Source: Nostoc spongiaeforme FACHB-130
Lineage (GTDB): Bacteria; Cyanobacteriota; Cyanobacteriia; Cyanobacteriales; Nostocaceae
Reading direction: 5' to 3'
NCBI RefSeq assembly: GCF_014698475.1
Contig: NZ_JACJTB010000018.1
Span: forward strand, 1-64,000
Length of the DNA stretch: 64,000 nt
Below the pieces are notes generated by a model, which had not been told where the DNA came from, ran no database searches, and worked only from the letters and a program-made list of their open reading frames with translations. Made by a program: the position numbers and the translations under genes. Positions 35,370 through 43,810 of this stretch are shown here, in pieces. How positions within the stretch are numbered: position 1 is the stretch's first letter; each line of letters begins with the position of its first letter.

Positions 35370-35600
35370 TAATCCGGTGTGATTGTTGAATCTATTTGTG
35401 TAGACAGTGTGGGGAGTGGGAGTGTGGGGAGTGTGGGGAGTGTGGGGAGTGTGGGGAGTGTGGGGAGTGTGGGGAGTGTGGGGGGAAAGATTTCTTTACT
35501 ATCCTCCCACACTCCTAGATTTCTCTCTTGTGAGAAATCCAGGTTTATCTGGGTGTACTGATTTTTTTCATAAATCTAAATATGAGTCCTATATAATCTC
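35370..35600. repeat. Dispersed repeat carrying a 9-bp tandem array
   Basis: The tandem array (TGTGGGGAG units, 35406-35486) is embedded between CCGGTGTGATTGTTGAATCT (about 35374-35393) on the left and TGTACTGATTTTTTTCATAA (from 35554) on the right. The same flanks, with a different G-rich tandem tract, recur at 42570-42720. A partial right flank recurs near 48115. Confidence 0.75.
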
Positions 35601-35689
35601 CGGTGTGATTTTTGTTGATTGGAAGATTGCTATAAAGGTGCAGGTTAGGTGACGGTTGAATCATCTAAAATGGCCAGTGAGTATTTCAA

Positions 35690-35802
35690 GCACCTAGCCC
35701 CGACGAATGGAATTCGCGGCTACACAAGCAAAGTCCGCCTACGCGGACTAACATAAAATCAAGGGTTTTGTCTGTGTAGCCGCGACTTCAGTCACTTGGT
35801 GC
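35690..35802. repeat. Palindromic cyanobacterial intergenic repeat
   Basis: GCACC at 35690 pairs with GGTGC at 35798-35802. Inside, GCGGCTACACA and TGTGTAGCCGC form a second inverted pair, and GTCCGC-CTAC-GCGGAC a small hairpin. It is a common type of non-coding repeat in Nostoc-like genomes. Confidence 0.65.
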
Positions 35803-35850
35803 ATAATGTGAATCAACTCAAACTGCCATCTATCTGCTGTTTTGATTACC

Positions 35851-37179
35851 ATGACTGAGCAACCTAATACTAATTTGCCATCAGCAGATTCTCAATCTAC
35901 CAATGAACCGCCTGGAGGTCAAACGCAGTCGGCTAATAATGATTGGAAAAACCGCATTACAGGAATCTGGCAAAAAGCTACATCTAGTTTGATGCAGTTG
36001 CTACCTGTGGAACAAGTATCGCAGACTGTGGTTGAATGGTATAGTGTCAGCGAAGCTCAGGTAGCAGAGATTTTAGAAGCTGTCCGCGCTGAACTGCCAA
36101 CTACAGAAGCTTTATTAATTGGTAAACCCCAAGCTGGTAAAAGTTCGATTGTGCGGGGATTGACTGGAGTTTCAGCAGAAATTATCGGACAAGGTTTTCG
36201 TCCCCATACCCAACATACTGAACGTTACGCCTATCCTTCTGGTGATTTACCCTTGCTGATTTTTACCGATACGGTGGGGTTAGGAGATGTTAATCAAGAA
36301 ACTCAAATCATTATTCAAGAGTTGTTGGGTGATTTGCAAAAGTCTAGTCGCGGTGCGAGGGTGTTAATTCTCACCGTGAAGATTAACGATTTTGCCACGG
36401 ATACACTGCGAAAAATTGCCCAAAACCTGCGTCAACAATATCCTGATATTCCTTGTTTACTGGCGGTGACTTGCTTACACGAAGTTTATCCTGTGGATGT
36501 GGCAGATCATCCAGCTTATCCACCACAGTATGATGAAGTTCAACGGGCTTTTGGGGAAATTCAGCAAGCTTTTAGTGGATTGTGCGATCGCGCCGTGCTG
36601 ATAGACTTTACTTTAGAAGAAGATGGTTACAACCCGGTATTTTATGGCTTAGAAGAGTTTCGAGATGCTTTAGCAGAATTATTGCCAGAAGCCGAAGCCC
36701 GCGCGATTAATCAGTTATTATCACAGGGAGTAGGTCAACAAATTGGTAATATCTACCGTGATGCGGGAAGGCGGTATATGTTGACTTTTTCAGTGATGGC
36801 AGCAACCTTAGCAGCCATACCTTTACCATTTGCAACCATGCCTGTGTTAACAGCATTGCAAGTATCGATGGTAGGACTGTTAGGTAAATTATACGGTCAA
36901 ACCATCACACCATCGCAAGCAGGCGGGATTGTAAGTGCGATCGCCGGCGGATTTTTTGCCCAAGCTATAGGAAGGGAGTTAGTCAAAATTATCCCTGGTT
37001 TTGGCAGTGCGATCGCGGCTTCTTGGGCGGCGGCTTATACTTGGTCTTTAGGTGAAGCAGCTTGTGTTTATTTTGGCGATGTTATGGGTGGGAAAAAACC
37101 TGATCCGCAAAAAATCCAATCTGTGATGCAAGCCGAGTTTCAAGCCGCGAAAGAACGGTTTAAGGGAATTAAGCGGTGA
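35851..37179 (+). CDS. GTPase with DUF697 domain
   Basis: A 442-aa GTPase of the Era/Obg-like class linked to a C-terminal DUF697 membrane-associated domain. The P-loop GKPQAGKSS is near residue 96 and G3 is DTVGLGD near residue 148. A usual NKxD is not obvious; TCLHE near residue 210 sits where it would be expected. The hydrophobic, Ala/Gly-rich stretch from about residue 310 to 415 matches DUF697 (YcjF-like). I chose ATG 35851 over a TTG nine bases upstream. The family role is unclear, possibly membrane stress or transport. It is monocistronic. Confidence 0.85.
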   Translation: MTEQPNTNLPSADSQSTNEPPGGQTQSANNDWKNRITGIWQKATSSLMQLLPVEQVSQTVVEWYSVSEAQVAEILEAVRAELPTTEALLIGKPQAGKSSIVRGLTGVSAEIIGQGFRPHTQHTERYAYPSGDLPLLIFTDTVGLGDVNQETQIIIQELLGDLQKSSRGARVLILTVKINDFATDTLRKIAQNLRQQYPDIPCLLAVTCLHEVYPVDVADHPAYPPQYDEVQRAFGEIQQAFSGLCDRAVLIDFTLEEDGYNPVFYGLEEFRDALAELLPEAEARAINQLLSQGVGQQIGNIYRDAGRRYMLTFSVMAATLAAIPLPFATMPVLTALQVSMVGLLGKLYGQTITPSQAGGIVSAIAGGFFAQAIGRELVKIIPGFGSAIAASWAAAYTWSLGEAACVYFGDVMGGKKPDPQKIQSVMQAEFQAAKERFKGIKR

Positions 37180-37181
37180 TT

Positions 37182-37358
37182 TGGGAGACAAGGGGGACAA
37201 GGGAGACAAGGTAGAAAAGGGGATGTAGACTTTGTTTGGTTTTGCGATCGCTACAAATTGATTTTATTCGGTTGTCTTATTTTAGAGAATTGCTATGAGA
37301 ATTTGAACTCTATCACCTGTCACCTATCCCCTATCACCTGTCACCTGTCCCCTCTCAC
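37182..37358. repeat. Two short tandem-repeat tracts
   Basis: GGGAGACAAGG-type units at about 37182-37216 and CCTATCACCTGTCA-type heptamer units at about 37312-37358. The second runs into the 3' end of the peptidase gene and may encode part of its C-terminus. Confidence 0.6.
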
Positions 37359-38366
37359 CACAGCCGATTCCAACATTTTAATAGTTCCAGCATCGGCATC
37401 TATTTCGACATTTAAACCAATTGGTAATGTAAATTTATCTTTGATATGTCCAATCATTGAACCATACCAAGCGGGAATTTTTAAGGGAATGATATGTTCG
37501 CGTAAGACTTGATTCAATTTAAAAGCTGGTTCATCGCCGATACTACAGTCGGTGCATCTACCAAAAATAAAACCAGCAATTTGATTGAGAATTCCAGCGT
37601 TTTTTAGCTGAGTTAACATTCGGTCGATGCGATAAACATCTTCTCTGACATCTTCCACAAATAAAATGCTTTTGTACCAAGCAGGTAGATAAGGTGAACC
37701 TACCATTGCTGCTATCACTGATAAGTTACCACCTATGAGTTTGCCTGTGGCTTTTCCTGATGCAATCGTCTCAAATTGTATATCTTCAGTTTTAAGATTT
37801 TGCATTGTGACTGCTTCGCCATCAAATAAGATGCGTTTGGCATAATCTACTGTAAACTCATTCCAAGTAGATGTGGCATTCGGCCCGTGAAAAGTCAGGA
37901 CTCGACTACGGGCATAAATAGCCAACACCAAAGCAGTAATATCACTAAACCCCATAATAATTTTAGGATGGGCGCGAATCTGGGGATAGTTCAGTAAAGG
38001 TAAAATGCGATTACAACCCCAACCGCCGCGCATAGTCATAATGGCGTTGACGGAATTATCTGCAAACATAGCGTTTACATCATCAGCGCGGTTAGCATCT
38101 GTACCAGCTAAATAGCCATACCTATCTAAAATATGGTCGCCTAATTTAATTTTTAATCCTAACTCGGTGAGCGATCGCTTGGCATTGGCTAAATCTTCCG
38201 CATCAATGACACCAGCCGGAGAAATTAATCCTACTGTATTTCCTGGTTGGAGGCGGGGTGGCTTAATGATGGTGCTTGGCGATAGTTTACCTTGAACTTT
38301 AGCTAGAGGTATCTGTGTAGCTAAGGTGGTTAAACCACAGGTGGTAATAAATTTGCGTCGTTTCAA
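37341..38366 (-). CDS. LD-carboxypeptidase (peptidase family S66)
   Basis: A 341-aa serine peptidase of family S66, which includes LD-carboxypeptidase (murein tetrapeptide trimming) and the microcin C immunity protein MccF. GNTVGLISPAGVI opens the catalytic domain near residue 43. The nucleophile elbow is GFSDITA near residue 141, and GHIKDKFTLPIG near residue 306 holds the likely catalytic His. An N-terminal KRRKFITTCGL plus hydrophobic stretch looks like a Tat-type signal, implying a periplasmic site. Its last codons overlap a short tandem-repeat tract. It is transcribed alone, converging with the GTPase gene. Confidence 0.87.
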   Translation of the reverse strand: MKRRKFITTCGLTTLATQIPLAKVQGKLSPSTIIKPPRLQPGNTVGLISPAGVIDAEDLANAKRSLTELGLKIKLGDHILDRYGYLAGTDANRADDVNAMFADNSVNAIMTMRGGWGCNRILPLLNYPQIRAHPKIIMGFSDITALVLAIYARSRVLTFHGPNATSTWNEFTVDYAKRILFDGEAVTMQNLKTEDIQFETIASGKATGKLIGGNLSVIAAMVGSPYLPAWYKSILFVEDVREDVYRIDRMLTQLKNAGILNQIAGFIFGRCTDCSIGDEPAFKLNQVLREHIIPLKIPAWYGSMIGHIKDKFTLPIGLNVEIDADAGTIKMLESAVVRGDR

Positions 38367-38444
38367 AATTGGGGAGTGGGAAAGAAACTTGATTATACTG
38401 CTTCCTTTATTTCAGACTTCAAACTTCAAACTTCATACTTCATC

Positions 38445-38831
38445 TTACCCCCGCAACTGTGATACCAATTGTTTGGGGTTCCAGTAGGCGCGGGTTGTTT
38501 GAATTTTGCCATCTTGGTTAATCTCGAAAATGGTGATTCCTTCAAAGCTGACTGATTTACCAGTTTTACTTACTCCCTGCATTGTCCACTTGACGGCTGC
38601 TTCATTAGCAGCGACAAAAATATGTTCAGTTGTGGCGGCTAGTTTTTCAAATACAGCTTGCAATTGCCCGATAAATCGGTGATAATCTTCCCGAATCTTG
38701 ACTGGAGGTTCACCGACTGGATCATGACTCACTGCATCTTCAGCAAAGTTCTCTATCCAGCCTTCTGGATTCATAGCGGTAATGTTGCTAAAGTAGGCTG
38801 CAATTATGGTTTCAATGGCGGTGCTTGACAT
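38445..38831 (-). CDS. SnoaL-like/NTF2-fold protein
   Basis: A 128-aa protein of the SnoaL-like (ketosteroid isomerase/NTF2 fold) superfamily. Visible segments are AIETIIAAYFSNITAMNPEGW near the start, FAEDAVSHDPVGEPPV near residue 28, and GITIFEINQDGKIQTTRAYW near the end. The family holds small-molecule isomerases, hydratases and proteins of no known activity; no substrate can be named. I chose ATG 38831, since the extension upstream of it is hydrophobic and not typical of the family. It lies 78 bp before the peptidase gene on the same strand and may be co-transcribed. Confidence 0.8.
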   Translation of the reverse strand: MSSTAIETIIAAYFSNITAMNPEGWIENFAEDAVSHDPVGEPPVKIREDYHRFIGQLQAVFEKLAATTEHIFVAANEAAVKWTMQGVSKTGKSVSFEGITIFEINQDGKIQTTRAYWNPKQLVSQLRG

Positions 38832-38985
38832 GACTGAGTTTGCTGGTTGGAAAGAGAAAATTAACATAGCTTATACAAGCTATCATTTCTAGAGAGAAAT
38901 TAAACAGTAACCTTGAGGTAAGTAAGTTGCTAAATTAAAGTATGAAGTATGAAATGTAAAATTTCATTCTTCTGCTATTCAATCC

Positions 38986-39011
38986 AAAATCTAAAATCTA
39001 AAATCTAAAAT
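38986..39011. repeat. Short tandem repeat (AAAATCT units)
   Basis: Heptamer units AAAATCT repeat about three to four times just before the kinase gene, next to TATGAAG-type repeats at 38940-38955. Confidence 0.6.
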
Positions 39012-39042
39012 TCTCCTGCCTCCTGCCTTCTACTACAACTCT

Positions 39043-41265
39043 GTGATTAGTGGAATATTACAATACCTGCGAACTGCGTTAAACCAAAATCAAGATTACC
39101 GTGACACCGTGACGAAGATTCACTGGTGGCGGATGGTTGTCATCACTGGTGTGGGAGTTACTGCTTTGGTGTGGGGAATGCGGGAACTGAAGTGGTTACA
39201 ACCTTGGGAATTAAAAGCTTATGACCAAATGTTGCGATCGCGCCCTCCAGAACCACCAGATCAGCGACTATTAATAGTTACAATTACTGAAGAAGATTTG
39301 GCAAAATTCAAATGGCCATTATCTGATGCCACAATCAATCAGTTATTAACCAAACTTGAGTCTTATCAACCCCGCCTTATTGGTCTAAATATTTATCGTC
39401 CATCTCAAAAAAATCTTGCGGCTAGAATTGCTAATCAAAATAATATTATCGCTACTTGTTTATTAAGCAGTCAAGGTAGATCAGAAATTTCGCCGCCGCC
39501 CAATTTTCCTCTTGATAATGTTGGTTATGGCGATGTACTCTCTGATATTCAGGAAGACCAAATTGTTCGCCGGAGTTTATTATTTGCCGAACCAACTAAT
39601 AGCAATAAATGTGCAACACCATTTTCCTTTGCTGGTTTAATGGCAATTATTTATTTAGAAAAACAAGGGATAAACGTAGATTTTACCAAAAAATATGTCC
39701 ATCTTGGTAAAACCACTTTCCCTATCCTCACTGCTAATTCTGGTAGTTATGTAGGGATGGATGCCGCAGGTTATCAAACATTATTAAATTATCGCCATCC
39801 CGATCGCCTGGCGCAAACAGTTACTCTTTCTCAAGTTTTCAACAATCAAGTTAATCCCAACTGGGTCAAAGATAAGTTAGTCATTATTGGTACAACCGCT
39901 ACTAGTATTTATCCGGGGGTATATACTCCCTACAGTGCTTTACCAAACCATCCCACTAGAACATCAAATTTATTTATTCATGCCCAGATAACCAGCCAGA
40001 TTCTCAGTACAGTGTTAGATGGTAGACCATTAATTTGGTATTGGCCTGAGTGGCTGGAAATAATCTGGGTGTTGGCTTGGTCTTTGCTAGGTAGCTTTCT
40101 AGGCTGGCGGTGGGGACATCCCCTAATGCTGTTGGTTGTGGGAGGTGTAGTCCTCGCTAGTTTAGTCGGAATTTGTGCTGGTTTATTTTTACTTGCGGCT
40201 TGGATACCCTTAATTCCCCCAGCGACGGCCTTTGTGTTTAGTAGTGTGGGGATGTTAGTTTATACAGCGTATAACACCCAAAAGCAAACTAAATTAATTA
40301 TTCAGCAAGTCGAACAACAACAAGAAGCGATCGCTCAATTAAATATTCTCTTAAAAGAAACTACCTCTGCCACAGAAGCGACTAAAATTATTGACCAACA
40401 TACCCACACAGCAGCCACAATTACACAACCCGAAAAAAGAACTGGTGATTTACTGTTGGGTGGACGCTACCAAATTTCCAGAGTGTTGGGCGCTGGTGGA
40501 TTTGGACGTACTTATTTAGCCAAAGATACTCAACGTCCTGGGAGTCCTACTTGTGTTGTCAAACAATTAATGCCGGCACGTCGAGACCCAAAATTTTTAG
40601 AAGTCGCCCGCAGATTATTTAATACCGAAGCCGAAATCTTAGAAGCTTTAGGGAAACATCCCCAAATCCCCGCCTTGCTGGCTTATTTTGAAGACCAACA
40701 GGAATTTTATTTAGTCGAAGAATACATTGCTGGACATACACTCCACGAAGAATTAGCACCTGTACATGGCGCAAAAACCGAAATTTTTGTGATTGAAATG
40801 CTCAAAGGTGTATTAGAAGTTTTAGCATTTGTCCATGAACATCGAGTAATTCACCGAGATATTAAACCCCACAATATTATTAGAAGTAATCAAGATAACC
40901 GCTTAGTTTTAATTGATTTTGGTGCAGTGAAATTAATGCAACCACCAACTAGTGAACAAACAGAATTACCCACAGTTGCTATCGGCACAAGGGGCTATGC
41001 ACCACCAGAACAATTTGCCGGACATCCGCGCTTATCGAGTGATATTTATGCTTTGGGAATGATGGCAATTCAGGCGATTACTGGTATTCTGCCCCAAGAA
41101 TTACAACCAGACCCAGACACAGGTAATATTATGTGGCAACCCACAGCCCAAATCAGTGCCGAACTCAGAATAATTTTAGATAAAATGGTACGCTATCATT
41201 TTAGCGATCGCTACCAATCAGCCGCCGCAGTCCTCCAAGACTTAAATCAAATTACCGACAAATAA
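39043..41265 (+). CDS. CHASE2-sensor serine/threonine protein kinase
   Basis: A 740-aa membrane receptor kinase. After an N-terminal membrane segment (MVVITGVGVTALVWG), a CHASE2 extracytoplasmic sensor runs to about residue 325. Three hydrophobic segments follow (about 330-410), then a short coiled coil, and the kinase domain from residue 470. Kinase motifs are GAGGFGRTY (glycine loop), CVVKQL (Lys), HRDIKPHN (catalytic loop near 603), DFGAV (near 626) and GTRGYAPPEQF. This domain order is common in cyanobacteria. The start is GTG 39043. It should sense an unknown periplasmic signal and phosphorylate Ser/Thr in the cytoplasm. No target is adjacent. Confidence 0.92.
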   Translation: MISGILQYLRTALNQNQDYRDTVTKIHWWRMVVITGVGVTALVWGMRELKWLQPWELKAYDQMLRSRPPEPPDQRLLIVTITEEDLAKFKWPLSDATINQLLTKLESYQPRLIGLNIYRPSQKNLAARIANQNNIIATCLLSSQGRSEISPPPNFPLDNVGYGDVLSDIQEDQIVRRSLLFAEPTNSNKCATPFSFAGLMAIIYLEKQGINVDFTKKYVHLGKTTFPILTANSGSYVGMDAAGYQTLLNYRHPDRLAQTVTLSQVFNNQVNPNWVKDKLVIIGTTATSIYPGVYTPYSALPNHPTRTSNLFIHAQITSQILSTVLDGRPLIWYWPEWLEIIWVLAWSLLGSFLGWRWGHPLMLLVVGGVVLASLVGICAGLFLLAAWIPLIPPATAFVFSSVGMLVYTAYNTQKQTKLIIQQVEQQQEAIAQLNILLKETTSATEATKIIDQHTHTAATITQPEKRTGDLLLGGRYQISRVLGAGGFGRTYLAKDTQRPGSPTCVVKQLMPARRDPKFLEVARRLFNTEAEILEALGKHPQIPALLAYFEDQQEFYLVEEYIAGHTLHEELAPVHGAKTEIFVIEMLKGVLEVLAFVHEHRVIHRDIKPHNIIRSNQDNRLVLIDFGAVKLMQPPTSEQTELPTVAIGTRGYAPPEQFAGHPRLSSDIYALGMMAIQAITGILPQELQPDPDTGNIMWQPTAQISAELRIILDKMVRYHFSDRYQSAAAVLQDLNQITDK

Positions 41266-41507
41266 ACCTTGTCAGCTGTTAAACATTTAATTTGCACATT
41301 GAGGCCGCAGGGGTGCAGGGAGCAGGGTGCAAGGGAGAGGTTTTGCAGCTTTTATTACCATTAACATGGTGCAATTTAAATGACGATTAACTTATAACTC
41401 TCTTTGTGCCTTTGCGCCTCTGCGTCTCTGCGCGAAATAAAAAAATCCTGTTCCACCACCTTATTTTTGAATTAATATTATTTGGTTATATCTAAATTAA
41501 ATTCACT

Positions 41508-42539
41508 ATGACTCTAGAAAAAGAACCTAAAATAACAGGTATTTATGAAGTATGTATTGGTGTTCCCGACCCAATTTTTGCCATTCAATATTGGGAACAA
41601 TTTGGTTATCGGATTGGGCAAGTTGGTCAATTACCTGCGGCGATAGCTTATCAATTATATGGTGTAAATTCTGCTTTGCGTTCCATTCGCCTATATCATC
41701 AAAATGCAGATCATGGGTTAATTCGGTTGATGGTTTGGCAAAATCCCACTAATCAAGGTTTGGGGTTAGCATCCATGAAAACTAAGGGAAATCGTTGGGC
41801 AACTACCCTCACTTCTGATATTTTAACAATTTTAAATCATGCCGAAGAAGCCAAAGCTGCTGGTTTTTCAGTGCGCTATAGCATTCCCTACTGGGAAGTA
41901 ATTTACAACAAGGAACGCAAAAGCCGCCCTTTTATCGACCAAACTGTTGGGGTGCGAGAAATGTTACTACTGCAACCCTTAACTCGACAAGTTTTGTTTC
42001 AACGATTTGGTTACACCATCCCAAATTACGGACATATCAACGAAGCATCGGTATTTAAAACCAGTCAATTTACCCATATAGGGATTATTGTTCAAGACGA
42101 TAGCAAAACTAGCCTGAAGTTTTATGAGGAAGTTTTAGGTTTGTTGCGTGTGCGAGATGATGTGGAAACTAGCTATGATTCTTCACCCGCAGGTCGAGAT
42201 TTATTTGACCTCAAGCCGGGGGAAAAATTTATCGTCACAACCTTTGATGATCCTCGTTCTTCCCAAACTGACTTAATGGCGGCGCGGAGTGGAAGACTTT
42301 ACATAATTCGCTTTCCCGAAGCGATGAACGTAGAATCAAGGTTTGAAGCCGCCCAACCAGGAAGTTTAGGGATGTCATTGTATACTTACCGTGTGCAGTG
42401 CATCGAGGAATATTGCGATCGCATCAAATCCAGTCAAGTGCTAAATTTTACGAACATCATCGAAAATGAGTTTCGAGAAAAAAGTTTTTCGTTCACCGCA
42501 CCAGATGGCTATTTCTGGAATTTAGTAGAGACTGTGTAG
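41508..42539 (+). CDS. VOC (glyoxalase/dioxygenase superfamily) protein
   Basis: A 343-aa protein with two vicinal oxygen chelate modules: residues 8-130 (IYEVCIGVPDPIFAIQYWEQ) and about 178-340 (FTHIGIIVQDDSKTSLKFYE to FTAPDGYFWNLVETV). The second keeps the His of THIGI and Glu/Tyr positions usual for metal binding; the first is more degenerate. The superfamily includes glyoxalases, extradiol dioxygenases and resistance proteins. I cannot assign a reaction. It appears monocistronic, with a repeat-rich region on the 3' side. Confidence 0.8.
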   Translation: MTLEKEPKITGIYEVCIGVPDPIFAIQYWEQFGYRIGQVGQLPAAIAYQLYGVNSALRSIRLYHQNADHGLIRLMVWQNPTNQGLGLASMKTKGNRWATTLTSDILTILNHAEEAKAAGFSVRYSIPYWEVIYNKERKSRPFIDQTVGVREMLLLQPLTRQVLFQRFGYTIPNYGHINEASVFKTSQFTHIGIIVQDDSKTSLKFYEEVLGLLRVRDDVETSYDSSPAGRDLFDLKPGEKFIVTTFDDPRSSQTDLMAARSGRLYIIRFPEAMNVESRFEAAQPGSLGMSLYTYRVQCIEEYCDRIKSSQVLNFTNIIENEFREKSFSFTAPDGYFWNLVETV

Positions 42540-42552
42540 ACAGGAAGTAGGA

Positions 42553-42720
42553 AAGAAGCCTTATCTTAAGTGTACTGATTTTTTTTATAAATCAAATATA
42601 GGAATACGGTTTGATTCCTGAATCTAGTTGTGTAAGCAGGGAGTAGGGAATGGGGAGTAGGGAGTAGGAAAGACGGCTGATTTGGGTGTACTGATTTTTT
42701 TATAAATCAAATATGAGTTT
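42553..42720. repeat. Dispersed repeat with direct flanks around a G-rich tandem tract
   Basis: TGTACTGATTTTTTTTATAA (42571) and TGTACTGATTTTTTTATAAA (42687) are direct repeats of about 33 bp. Between them lie TTGATTCCTGAATCTAGTTG and a GGGAGTA tandem tract. The arrangement matches 35370-35600. The rest of 42721-43140 shows no gene; it has one CCCTGCTCCCTGCCCCCTGC tract near 42993. Confidence 0.7.
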
Positions 42721-43140
42721 TAGATGGTTTTTAAAATTACGATGAATTCTAAAGTATGCTTTGTAAAAAAAGTGTTTTTTTCTGCCATTTTGGCAACTTA
42801 AAACTAGGCAATATTGCTATGCTAATAACAAGAAAAACATCCTAAATTAGAGCAATATTAATTCTTCCTCTGGTGACAACAGTAAAAACCAGGGGATTTT
42901 TTATAGCGGGTGACAGTTGATATCATGTCCGGCAAATCAGTTATGATTCAACACATCTGTGCAGAAGGACAAAACTCTTTCTCCCCCTTCTCCCTGCTCC
43001 CTGCCCCCTGCGGTCTTTATGATAAGTCTTTTACCGGACACGATATTATGGGATTGCGCCGCTTGCAATGACGGAAAATATTATATTTATTTACGTCTTT
43101 CTACTTATTTAATGTTTATTTTACAAGTAGCCTCTCAAAG

Positions 43141-43710
43141 CTAAAACAGTTTACTGATAATACAGCTAAATCCTGGTAACAAAGGACTAGTTAATTCATC
43201 TTGACTGTATAAAGTGGCAACAAGTTTTAAAACTCCCTGTTCTCGTCGGTATACTTCCACTTTCTGCTCCCGCCGGTCAAAAATCCAATATTCTAAGACT
43301 CCCTGTACTGAATATAATTTGAGTTTTGCTTGGCGATCGCGTTTCTCATTCTTGTCGCCATCAGACAACACCTCCACTACCAATTCTGGTGCGCCTGTCA
43401 AATGTCCAGCTTCATCTAAAACTGTCGCTAGGCGCTCATGACTTGCCCAAACTACATCAGGAATCACATTATCTGCATCTGCAAAAATAATCCCTGGAGT
43501 AATTGCTACTTCTCCCAGTCCACTCTCCTCTGACCAAAGCTTCAGCACTGTGCCGATGTTAATACAAATTGCTTGATGCTTCCAGTGCGGCGCTCTTGTC
43601 ACAAATAATTCCCCATCAATGATTTCATAGCGATGATTGCGATCGCTCTCAAAGAGTGCTAAATCTGCTATTGTCCATCGCACTTGACTGGCTGGTGTGC
43701 TGTTCATCAA
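43141..43710 (-). CDS. Uma2 family protein (DUF820, PD-(D/E)xK fold)
   Basis: A 189-aa member of the Uma2/DUF820 family, very abundant in cyanobacteria and predicted to have a restriction-endonuclease-like fold. YEIIDGELFVTRAP near residue 28, NVIPDVVWAS (Asp of the core) near residue 81, ELVVEVLSDGDKNEKRDRQAKLKLY (Glu and Lys) near residue 108, and VLEYWIFD match the family. Biological function is not established; many copies suggest mobile or toxin-like behaviour. It is transcribed alone, toward a repeat-rich spacer. Confidence 0.88.
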   Translation of the reverse strand: MMNSTPASQVRWTIADLALFESDRNHRYEIIDGELFVTRAPHWKHQAICINIGTVLKLWSEESGLGEVAITPGIIFADADNVIPDVVWASHERLATVLDEAGHLTGAPELVVEVLSDGDKNEKRDRQAKLKLYSVQGVLEYWIFDRREQKVEVYRREQGVLKLVATLYSQDELTSPLLPGFSCIISKLF

Positions 43711-43810
43711 AATTTTCCAGCAGATAATTATTTAAATCATAATCAAAATAACAATGTAGAGACGTTGCATCACAACATCTCTACAAATTGGTGCATTCTG
43801 CCGCAAAATG

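Noticed and set aside
35406-35486. Possible CRISPR array
   Set aside because: The units are 9 bp with no spacers, and no cas genes are in the window. The same holds for 37182-37358, 45963-46145 and 58366-58468.
35366-35512. N-terminal extension of the ZnuB-like permease with a Pro-Thr-Leu tract
   Set aside because: It is a translation of the tandem repeat; the family opening fits ATG 35365.
42959-43144. 61-aa plus-strand ORF near the Uma2 gene
   Set aside because: It covers a C-rich tandem tract and AT-rich DNA and shows no protein-like pattern.
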